Notes: generated from the letters alone by a model not told the origin. A stretch of 64,000 nucleotides of DNA from Planobispora rosea (GCF_014648175.1 NZ_BMQP01000042.1:1-64000), one strand, 5' to 3'; positions 43,135 through 53,064 are shown, counted from the stretch's first letter. Numbers and translations: made by a program.

Positions 43135-43980
43135 TCAGCTGAGGTTCTTGCGCATGACCTGCCATGGGCCGGAGCACAGCCCGCAGTTCGGGCCGACGAA
43201 CATCGCCTTGGCCGCGGCGTCGCCCTTGAGCTGCCACTTGAGCCAGGCCGCGCCCACCCGGCCGAACTCCCCGCCGTTGGGCTGGGAGTAGGTGCCCAGG
43301 TGGCCGACGTCCAGGTTGCCCATGAACGCGGGCAGGCCGGCGGGGAGACGGTTCCAGTCGTCGAGGGCGTTGCCGTAGGCGATGTCGCTGGGACCGCCGA
43401 CGAAGTATCCGATCGGCGCGTGCAGGCGGGCGAGCTGGTAGTTGTCGGCGTCGCTCAGCATGCCGCTGTTCCAGATGCCGGTGGTGGTGACGCGCGGGTC
43501 GTCCGAGACCTCGTACGCCTCCAGCCCGCCGCACGACTGGCCCATCACGGCGACCTTCGTGGTGTCGATCCTGCCCCGGAGCCTGCTGCCGAAGCGGCTG
43601 TTCTCCGCGATCGCCCAGTCCACGGCGTCGGTCAGCATCTCCGCGTCGGTGCTGCCGGTGCCGCCCGGCCGGCCGTTGGCGATGACGAGGAAGCCGTGGG
43701 AGGCCAGTTCCTTGAGGAAGTTCTCGAAGAGGGTGCCGTCGGCGCGGCAGGCTCCGTTGCCCCAGGCCACGATGGGCAGGCGAACGCCGGTGGGCAGGAC
43801 CGCGGGCCGGTAGATCGTGTGACGGGGCAGGCGGAGCGTGGTCTCGTAGTCGGCCGGGTAGGGGCCGGAGCCGCCGGGGGCGGCGTGCGCGGGCGCGGAC
43901 GGCACCGTCAGGAGCGCGCCGGCCACCACGATCCCGGCACCGGCCGCGGCGACGCGCCGGATGAGCTGCCTGATCTTCAT
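43135..43980 (-). CDS. Secreted alpha/beta hydrolase
   Basis: A 281-residue secreted serine hydrolase. A Sec-type signal (MKIRQLIRRVAAAGAGIVVA, Ala-rich, ending near APAHAAP) precedes the mature fold. The nucleophile elbow is VAVMGQSCGGLEAYEV, after an oxyanion region in LPIVAWGNGACRADGTLFEN; the end GPNCGLCSGPWQVMRKNLS has a CxxC-like cysteine pair. It resembles the cutinase/poly-ester-type or dienelactone-type hydrolases in overall layout, but I cannot fix the subfamily. ATG 43980; the 296-bp gap upstream is AT-rich with a TATA-like segment. Confidence 0.75.
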   Translation of the reverse strand: MKIRQLIRRVAAAGAGIVVAGALLTVPSAPAHAAPGGSGPYPADYETTLRLPRHTIYRPAVLPTGVRLPIVAWGNGACRADGTLFENFLKELASHGFLVIANGRPGGTGSTDAEMLTDAVDWAIAENSRFGSRLRGRIDTTKVAVMGQSCGGLEAYEVSDDPRVTTTGIWNSGMLSDADNYQLARLHAPIGYFVGGPSDIAYGNALDDWNRLPAGLPAFMGNLDVGHLGTYSQPNGGEFGRVGAAWLKWQLKGDAAAKAMFVGPNCGLCSGPWQVMRKNLS

Positions 43981-44201
43981 GAGTCCTCCTGTGGTCGGGT
44001 CGACTCAGTGCCGCGACCTTCGCACAGGCCCTCAAAAACCCTCAATGAATAAATGTCATGACTGGTGATATTACCGATATAAACACATATTTGTTCTGAT
44101 GGTTTTCCGTCCTGATGATCGCCCATTGCGCGCGGCCCGTTTCGAGCGCCGCTCTCCCGGTGTGGCCCGGGTGAAGCCCCTGGCCACGATGGCGCCACAC
44201 G

Positions 44202-44249
44202 GACGCTGCGATAGACGCTGCGATAGACGCTGTAATGGACGCTGTGATA
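44202..44249. repeat. 12-bp tandem repeat, four copies
   Basis: GACGCTGCGATA twice, then GACGCTGTAATG and GACGCTGTGATA, in the non-coding gap 43981-44276. An imperfect palindrome GGTGATATTACC lies at 44064-44075. Nothing else is recognised in this gap. Confidence 0.85.
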
Positions 44250-44276
44250 GAAGCGGCGCCGGCCGCGAAAAGGGCG

Positions 44277-44849
44277 TCAGCGCAGTGTGATCCCCTTGAT
44301 GATCTCGTTCAGCTCCCGGACGAGAGGCCGGCTGGCCATTACCGTGATCATGACGCCTTCGCGTTCGACCCAGCCCGCGTAACGGCCGTGTCCCAGTGCC
44401 CCGTCCCCTTCCTTGGTGAGCACCGTGCGCTTGCCGACCTTCACCCGCCGCACGTCGCCCGTGAAGGTTCCCTCGAGGAACGGGGCCGTTCTCAGCTTCG
44501 CCGGTCCGGTGGCCTCGGGCCAGCAGGCGACGCGCACCCACAGCGACCGGTGGCGCCGGTCGACGTCGTCCCGGTCGTCGGACCAGAGGTAGCCGTACTC
44601 GGTCATGCCGTCGTGGGTGGAGACGCCGACCTGCCCCCAGGAGAAGCCCGCCGGGAGGTGGCCGAGGCGCAGTCCTGCGATCGCGCGGGCGCCTCTCGGC
44701 GGCTGGTCGGTCCGGCCCTCCTCGGCTCGCCTGATCTCTGCCGAGGTGGGGGCCGGGCAGTCGGGGAGAGCCTGGGCCCGGGCGGGCGGGGCGGCCAGGA
44801 GCTGGCCGGCGAGCAGGATCAGTGCCGCCAGCGTGCGGTGTGTCCTCAT
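44277..44849 (-). CDS. Secreted hypothetical protein
   Basis: A 190-residue exported protein. The N-terminus MRTHRTLAALILLAGQLLAA has a Sec signal ending near PARAQA. The mature part has one Cys near the start (LPDCPAPTSAEIRRAEEG), one in RVACWPEATG and no recognised domain; the sequence LRLGHLPAGFSWGQVGVSTH and EREGVMITVMASRPLVREL could form a small beta-rich fold. The gene ends 27 nt after the repeat cluster and starts 37 nt from the Rieske gene's stop, same direction. I do not recognise the family. Confidence 0.65.
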   Translation of the reverse strand: MRTHRTLAALILLAGQLLAAPPARAQALPDCPAPTSAEIRRAEEGRTDQPPRGARAIAGLRLGHLPAGFSWGQVGVSTHDGMTEYGYLWSDDRDDVDRRHRSLWVRVACWPEATGPAKLRTAPFLEGTFTGDVRRVKVGKRTVLTKEGDGALGHGRYAGWVEREGVMITVMASRPLVRELNEIIKGITLR

Positions 44850-44886
44850 GAACGTTTGGAGTGCGGCCCGCGGCGAAAGGTTCGCC

Positions 44887-46038
44887 TCAGTGTGTGGGCG
44901 ACCGTTCGTGTTCGCGGCGGTAGGCGTCCAGGACGAGGCCGTGGAAGTGGTGGACCGCGTGCTCCGACAGCCCGGAGCCGCCGGGGTCGTAAACGATCTT
45001 TCCCTGGGTGAACGCGGGGGTGCGCATCCCGCGCTGGACGCTCTCCACCAGGGCGATGTCCTCCGCCTGGAGAACCTCGTCGATGTAGCGGATGCTGTCC
45101 AGCTCGGCCTCGTCGGGCTCCGCGGTCTCCAGGTAGAAGTCCCAGATCTCGCGGGTGCGTTCCGGGCCGTCCGGGATGATCTGCAGCACCATGAAGTTGC
45201 CGCGGCCGGGATAGCGCAGCAGGCAGGTGTTGGGCCACAGCCACCAGACCGCGTGCTCGGTGACCGTCGCGCCGGACACGTCGTAGGCGGAGTTGTCCGC
45301 CGTGCCGGCCTGGGCCATGTGGCTGGAGTAGATCCCGTACGTGGTGACCTTGTAGGTGCTCATGTCGACCAGGGACACGAAGTCCTTGTGGGCCACATGG
45401 CAGTGGTAGCACTCCAGGAAGTTGTCCACGACGTTCTTCCAGTTGGAGGCGATGTCGTAGGTGAGCCGGCGGGCGAGGGTGAGCCCGGCCACGTCCGGCG
45501 CCCGCGCCTCGATCTCCGCCTCCAGGTCTCCGGCCTGCTCCGGCAGGGGGGCCGCCCCGGGGTCGAGGTTGACGTAGACCATGCCGCCGAACTCGGTGAC
45601 CTGGATCTGGTCCAGGCGCACCGCGGAGGTGTCGAAGTCCGGCATGCCGCCGGTGCCGCGCGCCCGCCTCAACCGGCCGGTCAGGTCGAAGTTCCAGGCG
45701 TGGTACGGGCACACGATGCTGCGCCGGACGCCGGAGCCGGACAGCAGCTCGTGCGCCCGGTGCTTGCACACGTTGTAGAACGCCCGCAGCGTGCCGGCCT
45801 CGTCCCGGACGGCGACGATCGGCATGCCGGCCACCGTGCCCGTCACGTAGCTTCCCGGCTCCCGCAGTTTCTCCACGTGGCACAGCCACTGCCAGGTGCG
45901 CGCGAAGATCGCCCGCTGGTCGATCGCGAACCACGCCGGATCCGTGTAGGCGTCGGCGTGCAACGACATCGACAGCGCGGGGTCGGGGTGGTATCCGGCC
46001 GAGATGTGATCGACTGCAGGGATCGAATCCGGTGTCAC
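44887..46038 (-). CDS. Rieske non-haem iron oxygenase, alpha subunit (GbcA-like)
   Basis: A 383-residue ring-hydroxylating-type oxygenase. The Rieske [2Fe-2S] ligands are CKHRAHELLSG and CPYHAWNFDL, and the mononuclear iron site follows as DNFLECYHCHVAH. The layout resembles glycine-betaine/choline monooxygenase-like alpha subunits more than aromatic dioxygenases. GTG 46038 is chosen because GGAGG lies 4 nt upstream, and the family match begins soon after; the frame stays open upstream. No ferredoxin or reductase partner is next to it. It is divergent from the second assembly line with 378 bp between; whether it tailors that product or degrades quaternary amines is open. Confidence 0.82.
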   Translation of the reverse strand: MTPDSIPAVDHISAGYHPDPALSMSLHADAYTDPAWFAIDQRAIFARTWQWLCHVEKLREPGSYVTGTVAGMPIVAVRDEAGTLRAFYNVCKHRAHELLSGSGVRRSIVCPYHAWNFDLTGRLRRARGTGGMPDFDTSAVRLDQIQVTEFGGMVYVNLDPGAAPLPEQAGDLEAEIEARAPDVAGLTLARRLTYDIASNWKNVVDNFLECYHCHVAHKDFVSLVDMSTYKVTTYGIYSSHMAQAGTADNSAYDVSGATVTEHAVWWLWPNTCLLRYPGRGNFMVLQIIPDGPERTREIWDFYLETAEPDEAELDSIRYIDEVLQAEDIALVESVQRGMRTPAFTQGKIVYDPGGSGLSEHAVHHFHGLVLDAYRREHERSPTH

Positions 46039-46416
46039 CGTACCTCCGAAACATGACACCGGGCGCACGGTGCCCGGGGAGTCGTCCTGGGACGGGACAG
46101 GCGTTCTGTGCCGACCGAATTGAGAGTAATAACCCCTCTGATCGAGATTCAAGGCTCCCGGGCGTCCAATGGGGCCGCGGGGAGCCCGGCCGGGACCGCC
46201 GGGGGTCCGGGCGGGGTCTCGCGGGGGCTGGGTGGATATCGTCTTTGTCGGCTCGTCGCGGGCGTGAAACCCCAGCGTACGCGGGGAAAAAACTGGAAAG
46301 TTACTTTACCGTAAGGGAAAATGATCATTGCGGTGCCGCCCGTCCGTCTGCCATCCTGCTGCCGCGACACGCCCCAGCGGAACGCCGGCCGTACGGTGCC
46401 GGCAGGAGGGATGGCG
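46039..46416. promoter_or_regulatory. Divergent promoter region of the second assembly line
   Basis: No gene. It holds a bulged hairpin at 46270-46286 (CCCC-A-GCG, TA, CGC-GGGG) followed by six A, then the palindrome described separately, and finally AGGAGG at 46404-46409, which serves the ATG at 46417. An ATG at 46321 in the synthetase frame lies inside the palindrome and is not used. Confidence 0.55.
46316..46330 (+). promoter_or_regulatory. Fur/Zur-like palindrome upstream of the second synthetases
   Basis: GGAAAATGATCATTG contains the exact 10-bp palindrome AATGATCATT (46320-46329) and matches about 10 of 15 positions of the actinobacterial Zur consensus TGAAAATGATTTTCA. It lies 87 bp before the start codon. 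No DtxR-type iron box was found nearby. Regulator identity is inferred and uncertain. Confidence 0.45.
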
Positions 46417-49400
46417 ATGGAGTCCCTCGTTCACGACGAGATCCGTCCGAGCCACGACGAGAACGGCGAGTCGCCGCTCTCACCCGGTCAGGAACGCATG
46501 TGGTTCCTCGACCGCCTGGACCGGGCCGGTGAAACCACCGGCGCGCCCCGTGCGGCGGGCGCCGCCGGGACCGCCGGGGCCGATGGAAGCGGCGGGAGCG
46601 GCGGTGCCGCGCACAACGTGTTCGTCGCCGAGATCCTCCGGGGACCGCTCGACACCGGCGCGCTGACCCGCGCGCTCACCGAGATCGCGGCCCGTCACGA
46701 GGTGCTGCGGGCCCGCCACCCGAGCCGGGACGGAGCCCCGGTCCAGGTCGTCGGCGACGGCCCGGAGCTGGAGCTGCTGGACCTGACCGGGCTGCCGGAG
46801 GCCGGGCGGGTGGCCGAGGCGTGCCGGCTCGGCCGTGAGCGCATCGAGCGGCGGTTCGACCTGGAGAACGGGCCGCCGGTCCGGATGACCCTGATGCGCC
46901 TGGCGGAGCGGGAGCACGCGCTGTGCGTGGTGTTCCACCACATCGCGGTGGACGGCTGGTCCGTCGGCGTGTTCCTGAGGGAGCTGGCCGCGCTGTACGG
47001 GGCGTTCCTCGCCGGGGACCCGTCCCCGCTGCCGCCGCTGCCGATCCGGTACGGCGACTTCGCCCGCTGGCAGCGCGAGCGCCTCGACGGCCTGCTGGAG
47101 GAGCACCTCGGCCACTGGCGGAAGGTGCTGGCCGACCCGCCGACGCTGGAGCTCCCCACCGACCGGCCGCGTCCCGCGGTCAGGACCGCCAACGGCGGCT
47201 ACGTCACGCTCAGCCTCCCCCGGCCGGTGAGCGACGGCCTCGACCGGCTCGCCCGGCAGGCGCGCTGCACCCCCTTCATCACGATGCTCAGCGCCTACCT
47301 GGTCCTGCTGTCGCGTTACTCCGGCCAGCGGGACATCTGCGTCGGGACACCGGTCGCGGGCCGCGGCCGGCCCGAGCTGGAACCGCTCATCGGGCTCTTC
47401 CTCAACACCCTCGTGATCCGGGGCGACCTGTCCGGCGACCCGACCTTCGCCGAACTGCTCCGCCGCGTCCGCTCCGCAGCGCTCTCCGCCTACACCAGGG
47501 ACGAGCTCCCCTTCGACCGGCTGGTCGGCGAACTGAACCTGCCCCGGGACCTCAGCCGCACGCCGCTCTTCCAGGCCCAGATCGTCCAGCACGACTACGC
47601 GGGCATCCGGTCGGCGCTTCCCGGGCTCACCGTCGAACCCCTCGACGTCGTCATCCGCCCGGCGGCCGTCGACCTGTCCCTGGAGTTCGGCCGCCGTGAC
47701 GGCCGCCTCGACCTCGACCTCGTCTACAACGCCGACCTGTTCGACCGCGGTACGGCGGAGCGGATGCTCGGCCACCTGGCGACCATGCTGGCCCGCGCCG
47801 CCGAGGACCCGGCCCGCCGCCTGTCCGAGATCGCCCGCCTGGACGAGGCGGAACGCGGACGGCTGCTCACCGCCTGGAACGACACCGCCGCGCCCCTGCC
47901 GGAGACGACGCTCCACGACCTCGTCGCGGGCCTCGCCGCGGGTGCGCCCGGCGCGGTCGCGGCGAGCTGCGAGGGACGGAGTCTGACCTACGCCGAGCTG
48001 GAGACGGCGGCCAGCCGGCTGGCCAACCGGCTGCGGCGCGAGGGAGTACGGCCCGGCGTCCTCGTCGCCGTGTGCGCGGGCCGCTCGCTGGAGACGCTGA
48101 CCGCGCTGCTGGCCGTGGCGAAGGCGGGCGGCGCGTACGTGCCGCTCGACCCGGACTACCCCGCCGACCGGCTCTCCTACGTGCTGGAGGACTCGGGCGC
48201 CGCGCTGCTGCTGACGGAGGAGCGCCTGCGCGGCCTGTTCCCGCACGGCACCGTACCGGCCCTGCTCATCGAGGACCCGGAGGCGTTCGCCGCCGAGTCC
48301 GCCTCCCCGCCCCCGCCGCTGGCCACCCCCGGCGACCTGGTGTACGTGCTCTACACCTCGGGCTCGACGGGCCGCCCCAAGGGCGTCGCCATCGAGCACC
48401 GCGCCCTGGTCAACCTGCTGCTGGCGATGCGGGAGGTGCTGGACGCCGGACCGGACCACCGCTGGCTGGCGCTCACGTCCCTGTCGTTCGACATCTCCGC
48501 GCTGGAGCTGTACCTGCCGCTGGTCACCGGCGGGCAGCTGGTCATCGCCGGGAGCGCGCAGGCCGCCGACGCGTCCGCGCTGGCCGGGCTCGCCTCCGGG
48601 CACGGGGTGACGCACGTCCAGGCGACGCCGTCCGGCTGGCAGGCGATGCTCGACGCGGGCTTCGACCTGCCGTCGGTGACCGCGCTCACCGGCGGCGAGG
48701 CGCTGCCGCCGGCCCTCGCCCGCGAACTGCGCAGCCGCGTGCGTGCCCTGTGGAACGTCTACGGCCCCACCGAGACGACGATCTGGTCGACCTTCGCGCC
48801 GGTGACCGGAGAACCGGGGACGGTGACGATCGGCGGACCGCTGGCCAACACCCGGGTCTACGTGCTGGACGAGGACTTCGAGCCGGTGCCCGTGGGAGTG
48901 GTGGGCGAGCTGTTCATCGCCGGCGCGGGACTGGCCCGGGGCTACCTGAACCGTCCCGGCCTGACCGCCGAGCGCTTCCCGGCCGACCCGTTCGGCCCGC
49001 CCGGGGCGCGGATGTACCGGACGGGCGACCACGTCAGGTGGCGGGCCGACGGCCGGATCGAGTATCTCGGCCGGGCCGACGGCCAGGTGAAGCTCCGCGG
49101 TCACCGCATCGAGCTGGGGGAGATCGAGGCCGTCCTGGAGACGCACCCCGGCGTCTCCCGCGCGGTCGCCGCGGTCGTCGACGACACCCTGGTCGCCTAC
49201 GTCGTCGGGGACCTCGGCGGTTCCGGGGACCGCGGGGACCTCCGCGAGCACGCCGCCCGCACCCTGCCCGCGATCATGGTCCCGGCGGTGGTCGTGCACC
49301 TGCCCGCGCTGCCGCTGACCCCCAACGGCAAGATCGACCGCAAGGCGCTGCCCGCGCCCGACCGGTCGCCCACCGGCCGGGGCCGGGAGCCGCGGACCCC

Positions 49401-52400
49401 GCTGGAGCGTCAGGTCGCCGAGGTCTTCGCCGAGGTGCTGGGCCTGGACGAGTCCCGGGCGGCCGGGCTGGGAACGGACGACGACTTCTTCACCCTGGGC
49501 GGTCACTCCCTGCTGGCCGTCAAGGTCACCGCCCGGATGACGGCGCTGCTCGGCGCGGAGATCCCGCTCCGGGACCTGTTCACCCGGCCGACCGTCGCCG
49601 GCTTCGCGGCGGCCGTACGGGAACGCCTGACAGAGGGCCCCCGCGAGGCCGGCAACGCCGGAGAGACCGGGAACGCAGGGAACACCGGGAACGCCGCGGT
49701 TCCGGGCCCGCGCCCGCCCGGCACGCCGCCGCCGCTCTCGCCCGCCCAGGAACGGCTCTGGTTCCTGCACCGGCTCGACCCCGCCGACGCGTCCTACAAC
49801 ATGTACAACGTCTGGCGGCTGGGCGGCGCGCTGGACACCGGAGCGCTGGCCCGCGCCTTCCGCGACCTGGCGGCGCGGCACGAGATCCTGCGCACCCGCT
49901 ACCCCGACGTGGACGGCAACCCGGTCGCGGTCGTGGTCCCGGACGGCGGGCCGGTCATCGAGTACGTGGACCTGCTCGCCGGGGAGCGGGCCGGGGAGGC
50001 GCCCGCCGGGACGGTCCCGGCCCGGGAGGGCGGCGGCCCGGATCCGGCCGGGGCGGCCCGGCCGGAGGAGACCGCCCGGAGGCTGGTCGCCGAGCGCACC
50101 AACGCCCCCTTCGACCTCACCGCGGCGCCCCCGTTCCGGGTCACCCTGATCCGCCTGGCCGAGGACGACCACGTCCTGTGCTCCGTGCTCCACCACATCG
50201 CGGGGGACGGCTGGTCGCTCAACGTCATGGGCGACGACCTGACCGCCCTGTACGCGGCGCACCGCGACGGGACCGCCCCCGCGCTCGCCGAGCCGCCGCT
50301 GCAGTACGGGGACGTGGCGTTCTGGCAGCGCGGCCGCGACGACGGCGCCGCCCTCGCCTACTGGCGCGACCGGCTCGCCGATCCCCCCGTCCTGGACCTG
50401 CCGCTCGACCGTCCCCGGCCGCGCGTGCCCGCCCACGCGGGAGGCTTCCACGCCTTCCGGCTCCCGGCCGGGCTCTCGGCGGACCTGGAGCGGCTCGGGC
50501 AGGAGCACGGCGCGACGCTGTTCATGGTGCTGCTCGCCGCCTACCAGGTGCTGCTGGCCCGGCACACCGGGCAGGACGACATCACCGTCGGCTCCCCGGC
50601 GGCGGGCCGGGACCACGTGGCGTTCGAGCCGGTCGTCGGCTACTTCGCCAACACCCTCGTGCTCCGCGGGGACCTGTCGGGTGACCCGTCCTTCGCCGAC
50701 CTGCTCCGCCGTACCCGCACGACCGTCCTGGAGGCGCTGGCCCACCAGGAGGTGCCGTTCGAGAGACTCCTGACGGAACTGGACGTGGAGCGCGACCTGA
50801 GCCGTACCCCGCTGTTCCAGACCATGGCCATCCTGCACACCCAGGACGAGGAGGGCGAGCCCCGGACGACCTTCGCGGATCTGTCCCTGGAGTACTTCGA
50901 CGCCGGGTTCCGCCAGGCCAAGTTCGACCTCATGCTGGAGGGGCGGCGCGACGCCGGCGGGCTCTCCCTATCGCTCGGCTACGACGCCGAGCTGTTCGAG
51001 GCGGGGACCGTCGCCGCCCTCGCCGGCCGGTTCGCCGTCCTGTGCGGCGCGATCGCGGCCGACCCCGGCCGCCCGCTCTCCGCGCTGCCGATCCGTACGG
51101 ACGGCGACGACGCCCGGCTGCGGGAGCTGGAGGAGGCCGAGCCCTGCCCGGCGGGCCCCCTCGTGCCCGCGCTGATCGCCGCGGCGACCGCCGCCCGTCC
51201 CGGTGCCGTCGCGGTGAGCTCCGATTCGGAGACGGTGACCTACGCCGCCCTGGACCGCCGGGTGACTGCGCTCGCCGCCCTGCTGCGCGAGCACGGGGCC
51301 GCCCGGGGGACGGTCGTCGCGGTCCGGCTGGACCGGTCGGCCGACGCCATGGCGGCGCTGCTGGCGGTGTGGCGGTCCGGCGCCGCCTACCTGCCCGTCG
51401 ATCCCGAGCTTCCCGACGAGCGGACCGGGCTGCTGCTGGCCGACAGCGGAGCCGTCCTGCTGGTGACGTCCGCTCGGGCCGGCACCCCGCCGCCGTCGGA
51501 CGTGCCGGTGGTGTCGCTGGAAGAGGCGCTGCCGCAGGGGGCGCTCCCCGGGGACGGGCCGGCGCCGCCGGAGGAACCGCTTCCCGGGACGGAGGGCTCC
51601 GACGCTCTCGAACCCGTCCGGGACGACGACGCCGCCTATGTGATCTACACCTCGGGCTCCACCGGCGTCCCCAAGGGCGTGGTGGTGGAGCACCGGGCCC
51701 TGGCCGCCCGGGTGGCCTGGATGCGCGAGAACTACGGGCTGGGGCCGGGGGACCGGGTGGTCCAGTTCGCCTCGCTCAGCTTCGACGCGCACGCCGAGGA
51801 GATCTATCCCGCCCTCGCCGCCGGTGCGACGCTGGAGCTCCTGCCCGGGGGCGCCATCACGCTGCCCGAGGTCCTCGCCGGGCCGCGCGGGGACGCGGTG
51901 ACGGTGCTGGACCTGCCTACCGCTTACTGGCACCGGCTGGTGGACCAGATCGACGAGGTGGCCTGGCCCGCCCGGTTGCGGCTGGTCATCCTCGGCGGCG
52001 AGCAGGTGCACGCCTCCGCCGTGGCCCGCTGGCGGGAACGGTTCGGTGACCGGGTCCGTCTGGTGAACACCTACGGGCCCACCGAGGCCACGATCATCGC
52101 GACCGCGGCCGACCTCGGCCCTGCCGGAAGCGGCGCCGACGCCGGGGCCAGGGCTGGGGCCGAGACCGGTGCCGGGGAGCGCCCGCCGATCGGGCGGCCG
52201 ATCGCCGGGACCCGGGCGGTCGTCGCCGACGCCCGCGGTCGCCGCGTGCCGCCCGGCGCTCCCGGAGAGCTGCTCCTCGGCGGCGCCGGGCTGGCCCGCG
52301 GCTACCTGAACCGGCCGGACCTCACCGCCGAACGGTTCGTGACCGCCCGGTACGGCGAGGACCGCCTCTACCGGACCGGAGACGCCACCCGAGAGGGCGG

Positions 52401-53064
52401 GGACCGCCTCTACCGGACCGGTGACCGGGTCCGCTGGCGGCCGGACGGGCAGCTGGAGTTCCTCGGCCGTCTCGACGACCAGCTGAAGGTCCGCGGCTAC
52501 CGGATCGAGCCCGGGGAGATCGAGGAGCGCCTGCTCGCCTTCCCCGGCGTGCGCCAGGCGGCCGTCACCGCCCGCGACGACCGGCTCGTCGCCTACGTCG
52601 CGGGCTCCGCCGATCCGGAGGAACTACGGCGGCACCTGGCCGAGGGGCTGGCGCCGTACATGGTGCCCGAGGTCTGGGTGGTGCTGCCCGAACTGCCGGT
52701 GACCACGGGCGGGAAGATCGCCCGCAGGGCGCTGCCCGCCCCGGACCTCGACGCCGACCGGCCGTTCACCAGGCCCCGGAACGACGCCGAGGAACTGGTG
52801 GCGAAGGTCTGGCAGGAGGTGCTGGGGGTCGGCCGGGTCGGCGCGTTCGACGACTTCTTCGCCCTCGGCGGCCACTCGCTGCTGATCGCCCGGGTCGGTG
52901 CGCGGCTGCGGGCCTCCATCGGGATCGACGTCCCCATTCGCACGCTTTTCGTTAACCGTACGGTGGCCGGCCTCGCGGTGGAGGTGGAGCGGCTCCTCAT
53001 CGAGGAGCTGTCCGATCTCACCGACGAGGAGGCCGCCCGGCTGCTTGAGACGGAGACTCCGTGA
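46417..53064 (+). CDS. Dimodular peptide synthetase, C-A(Gly)-T-C-A-T
   Basis: A 2215-residue non-ribosomal peptide synthetase. Approximate residues: C1 to ~460 (HHIAVDG near 174), A1 A3-motif near 643, T1 Ser near 1031, C2 ~1105-1560 (HHIAGDG near 1259), A2 A3-motif near 1741, T2 Ser near 2154. Codes: A1 DILQLGVIWK, one residue from the glycine code of DhbF; A2 DAEDIGTIIK, acidic at 239 and 278, unassigned. It starts with a condensation domain, so it needs an acyl or aryl donor from another protein; no loading module is present. The C-terminus LTDEEAARLLE is a docking motif. ATG 46417 is 7 nt after AGGAGG. GTGA couples it to the next gene. Confidence 0.9.
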   Translation: MESLVHDEIRPSHDENGESPLSPGQERMWFLDRLDRAGETTGAPRAAGAAGTAGADGSGGSGGAAHNVFVAEILRGPLDTGALTRALTEIAARHEVLRARHPSRDGAPVQVVGDGPELELLDLTGLPEAGRVAEACRLGRERIERRFDLENGPPVRMTLMRLAEREHALCVVFHHIAVDGWSVGVFLRELAALYGAFLAGDPSPLPPLPIRYGDFARWQRERLDGLLEEHLGHWRKVLADPPTLELPTDRPRPAVRTANGGYVTLSLPRPVSDGLDRLARQARCTPFITMLSAYLVLLSRYSGQRDICVGTPVAGRGRPELEPLIGLFLNTLVIRGDLSGDPTFAELLRRVRSAALSAYTRDELPFDRLVGELNLPRDLSRTPLFQAQIVQHDYAGIRSALPGLTVEPLDVVIRPAAVDLSLEFGRRDGRLDLDLVYNADLFDRGTAERMLGHLATMLARAAEDPARRLSEIARLDEAERGRLLTAWNDTAAPLPETTLHDLVAGLAAGAPGAVAASCEGRSLTYAELETAASRLANRLRREGVRPGVLVAVCAGRSLETLTALLAVAKAGGAYVPLDPDYPADRLSYVLEDSGAALLLTEERLRGLFPHGTVPALLIEDPEAFAAESASPPPPLATPGDLVYVLYTSGSTGRPKGVAIEHRALVNLLLAMREVLDAGPDHRWLALTSLSFDISALELYLPLVTGGQLVIAGSAQAADASALAGLASGHGVTHVQATPSGWQAMLDAGFDLPSVTALTGGEALPPALARELRSRVRALWNVYGPTETTIWSTFAPVTGEPGTVTIGGPLANTRVYVLDEDFEPVPVGVVGELFIAGAGLARGYLNRPGLTAERFPADPFGPPGARMYRTGDHVRWRADGRIEYLGRADGQVKLRGHRIELGEIEAVLETHPGVSRAVAAVVDDTLVAYVVGDLGGSGDRGDLREHAARTLPAIMVPAVVVHLPALPLTPNGKIDRKALPAPDRSPTGRGREPRTPLERQVAEVFAEVLGLDESRAAGLGTDDDFFTLGGHSLLAVKVTARMTALLGAEIPLRDLFTRPTVAGFAAAVRERLTEGPREAGNAGETGNAGNTGNAAVPGPRPPGTPPPLSPAQERLWFLHRLDPADASYNMYNVWRLGGALDTGALARAFRDLAARHEILRTRYPDVDGNPVAVVVPDGGPVIEYVDLLAGERAGEAPAGTVPAREGGGPDPAGAARPEETARRLVAERTNAPFDLTAAPPFRVTLIRLAEDDHVLCSVLHHIAGDGWSLNVMGDDLTALYAAHRDGTAPALAEPPLQYGDVAFWQRGRDDGAALAYWRDRLADPPVLDLPLDRPRPRVPAHAGGFHAFRLPAGLSADLERLGQEHGATLFMVLLAAYQVLLARHTGQDDITVGSPAAGRDHVAFEPVVGYFANTLVLRGDLSGDPSFADLLRRTRTTVLEALAHQEVPFERLLTELDVERDLSRTPLFQTMAILHTQDEEGEPRTTFADLSLEYFDAGFRQAKFDLMLEGRRDAGGLSLSLGYDAELFEAGTVAALAGRFAVLCGAIAADPGRPLSALPIRTDGDDARLRELEEAEPCPAGPLVPALIAAATAARPGAVAVSSDSETVTYAALDRRVTALAALLREHGAARGTVVAVRLDRSADAMAALLAVWRSGAAYLPVDPELPDERTGLLLADSGAVLLVTSARAGTPPPSDVPVVSLEEALPQGALPGDGPAPPEEPLPGTEGSDALEPVRDDDAAYVIYTSGSTGVPKGVVVEHRALAARVAWMRENYGLGPGDRVVQFASLSFDAHAEEIYPALAAGATLELLPGGAITLPEVLAGPRGDAVTVLDLPTAYWHRLVDQIDEVAWPARLRLVILGGEQVHASAVARWRERFGDRVRLVNTYGPTEATIIATAADLGPAGSGADAGARAGAETGAGERPPIGRPIAGTRAVVADARGRRVPPGAPGELLLGGAGLARGYLNRPDLTAERFVTARYGEDRLYRTGDATREGGDRLYRTGDRVRWRPDGQLEFLGRLDDQLKVRGYRIEPGEIEERLLAFPGVRQAAVTARDDRLVAYVAGSADPEELRRHLAEGLAPYMVPEVWVVLPELPVTTGGKIARRALPAPDLDADRPFTRPRNDAEELVAKVWQEVLGVGRVGAFDDFFALGGHSLLIARVGARLRASIGIDVPIRTLFVNRTVAGLAVEVERLLIEELSDLTDEEAARLLETETP
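49651..49695. repeat. 9-bp in-frame repeat in the T1-C2 linker
   Basis: Five 9-bp units: GGCAACGCC, GGAGAGACC, GGGAACGCA, GGGAACACC, GGGAACGCC. They encode a GNA-GET-GNA-GNT-GNA linker between modules. Confidence 0.8.

Noticed and set aside
46268..46292. Sequence resembling a type I-E CRISPR repeat (CCCCAGCGTACGCGGGG)
   Set aside because: Only one copy, no spacers and no cas genes; treated as a hairpin in a promoter region.
46321..46416. Start of the second synthetase at ATG 46321
   Set aside because: It falls inside a palindromic element and lacks a ribosome-binding site; AGGAGG serves ATG 46417.
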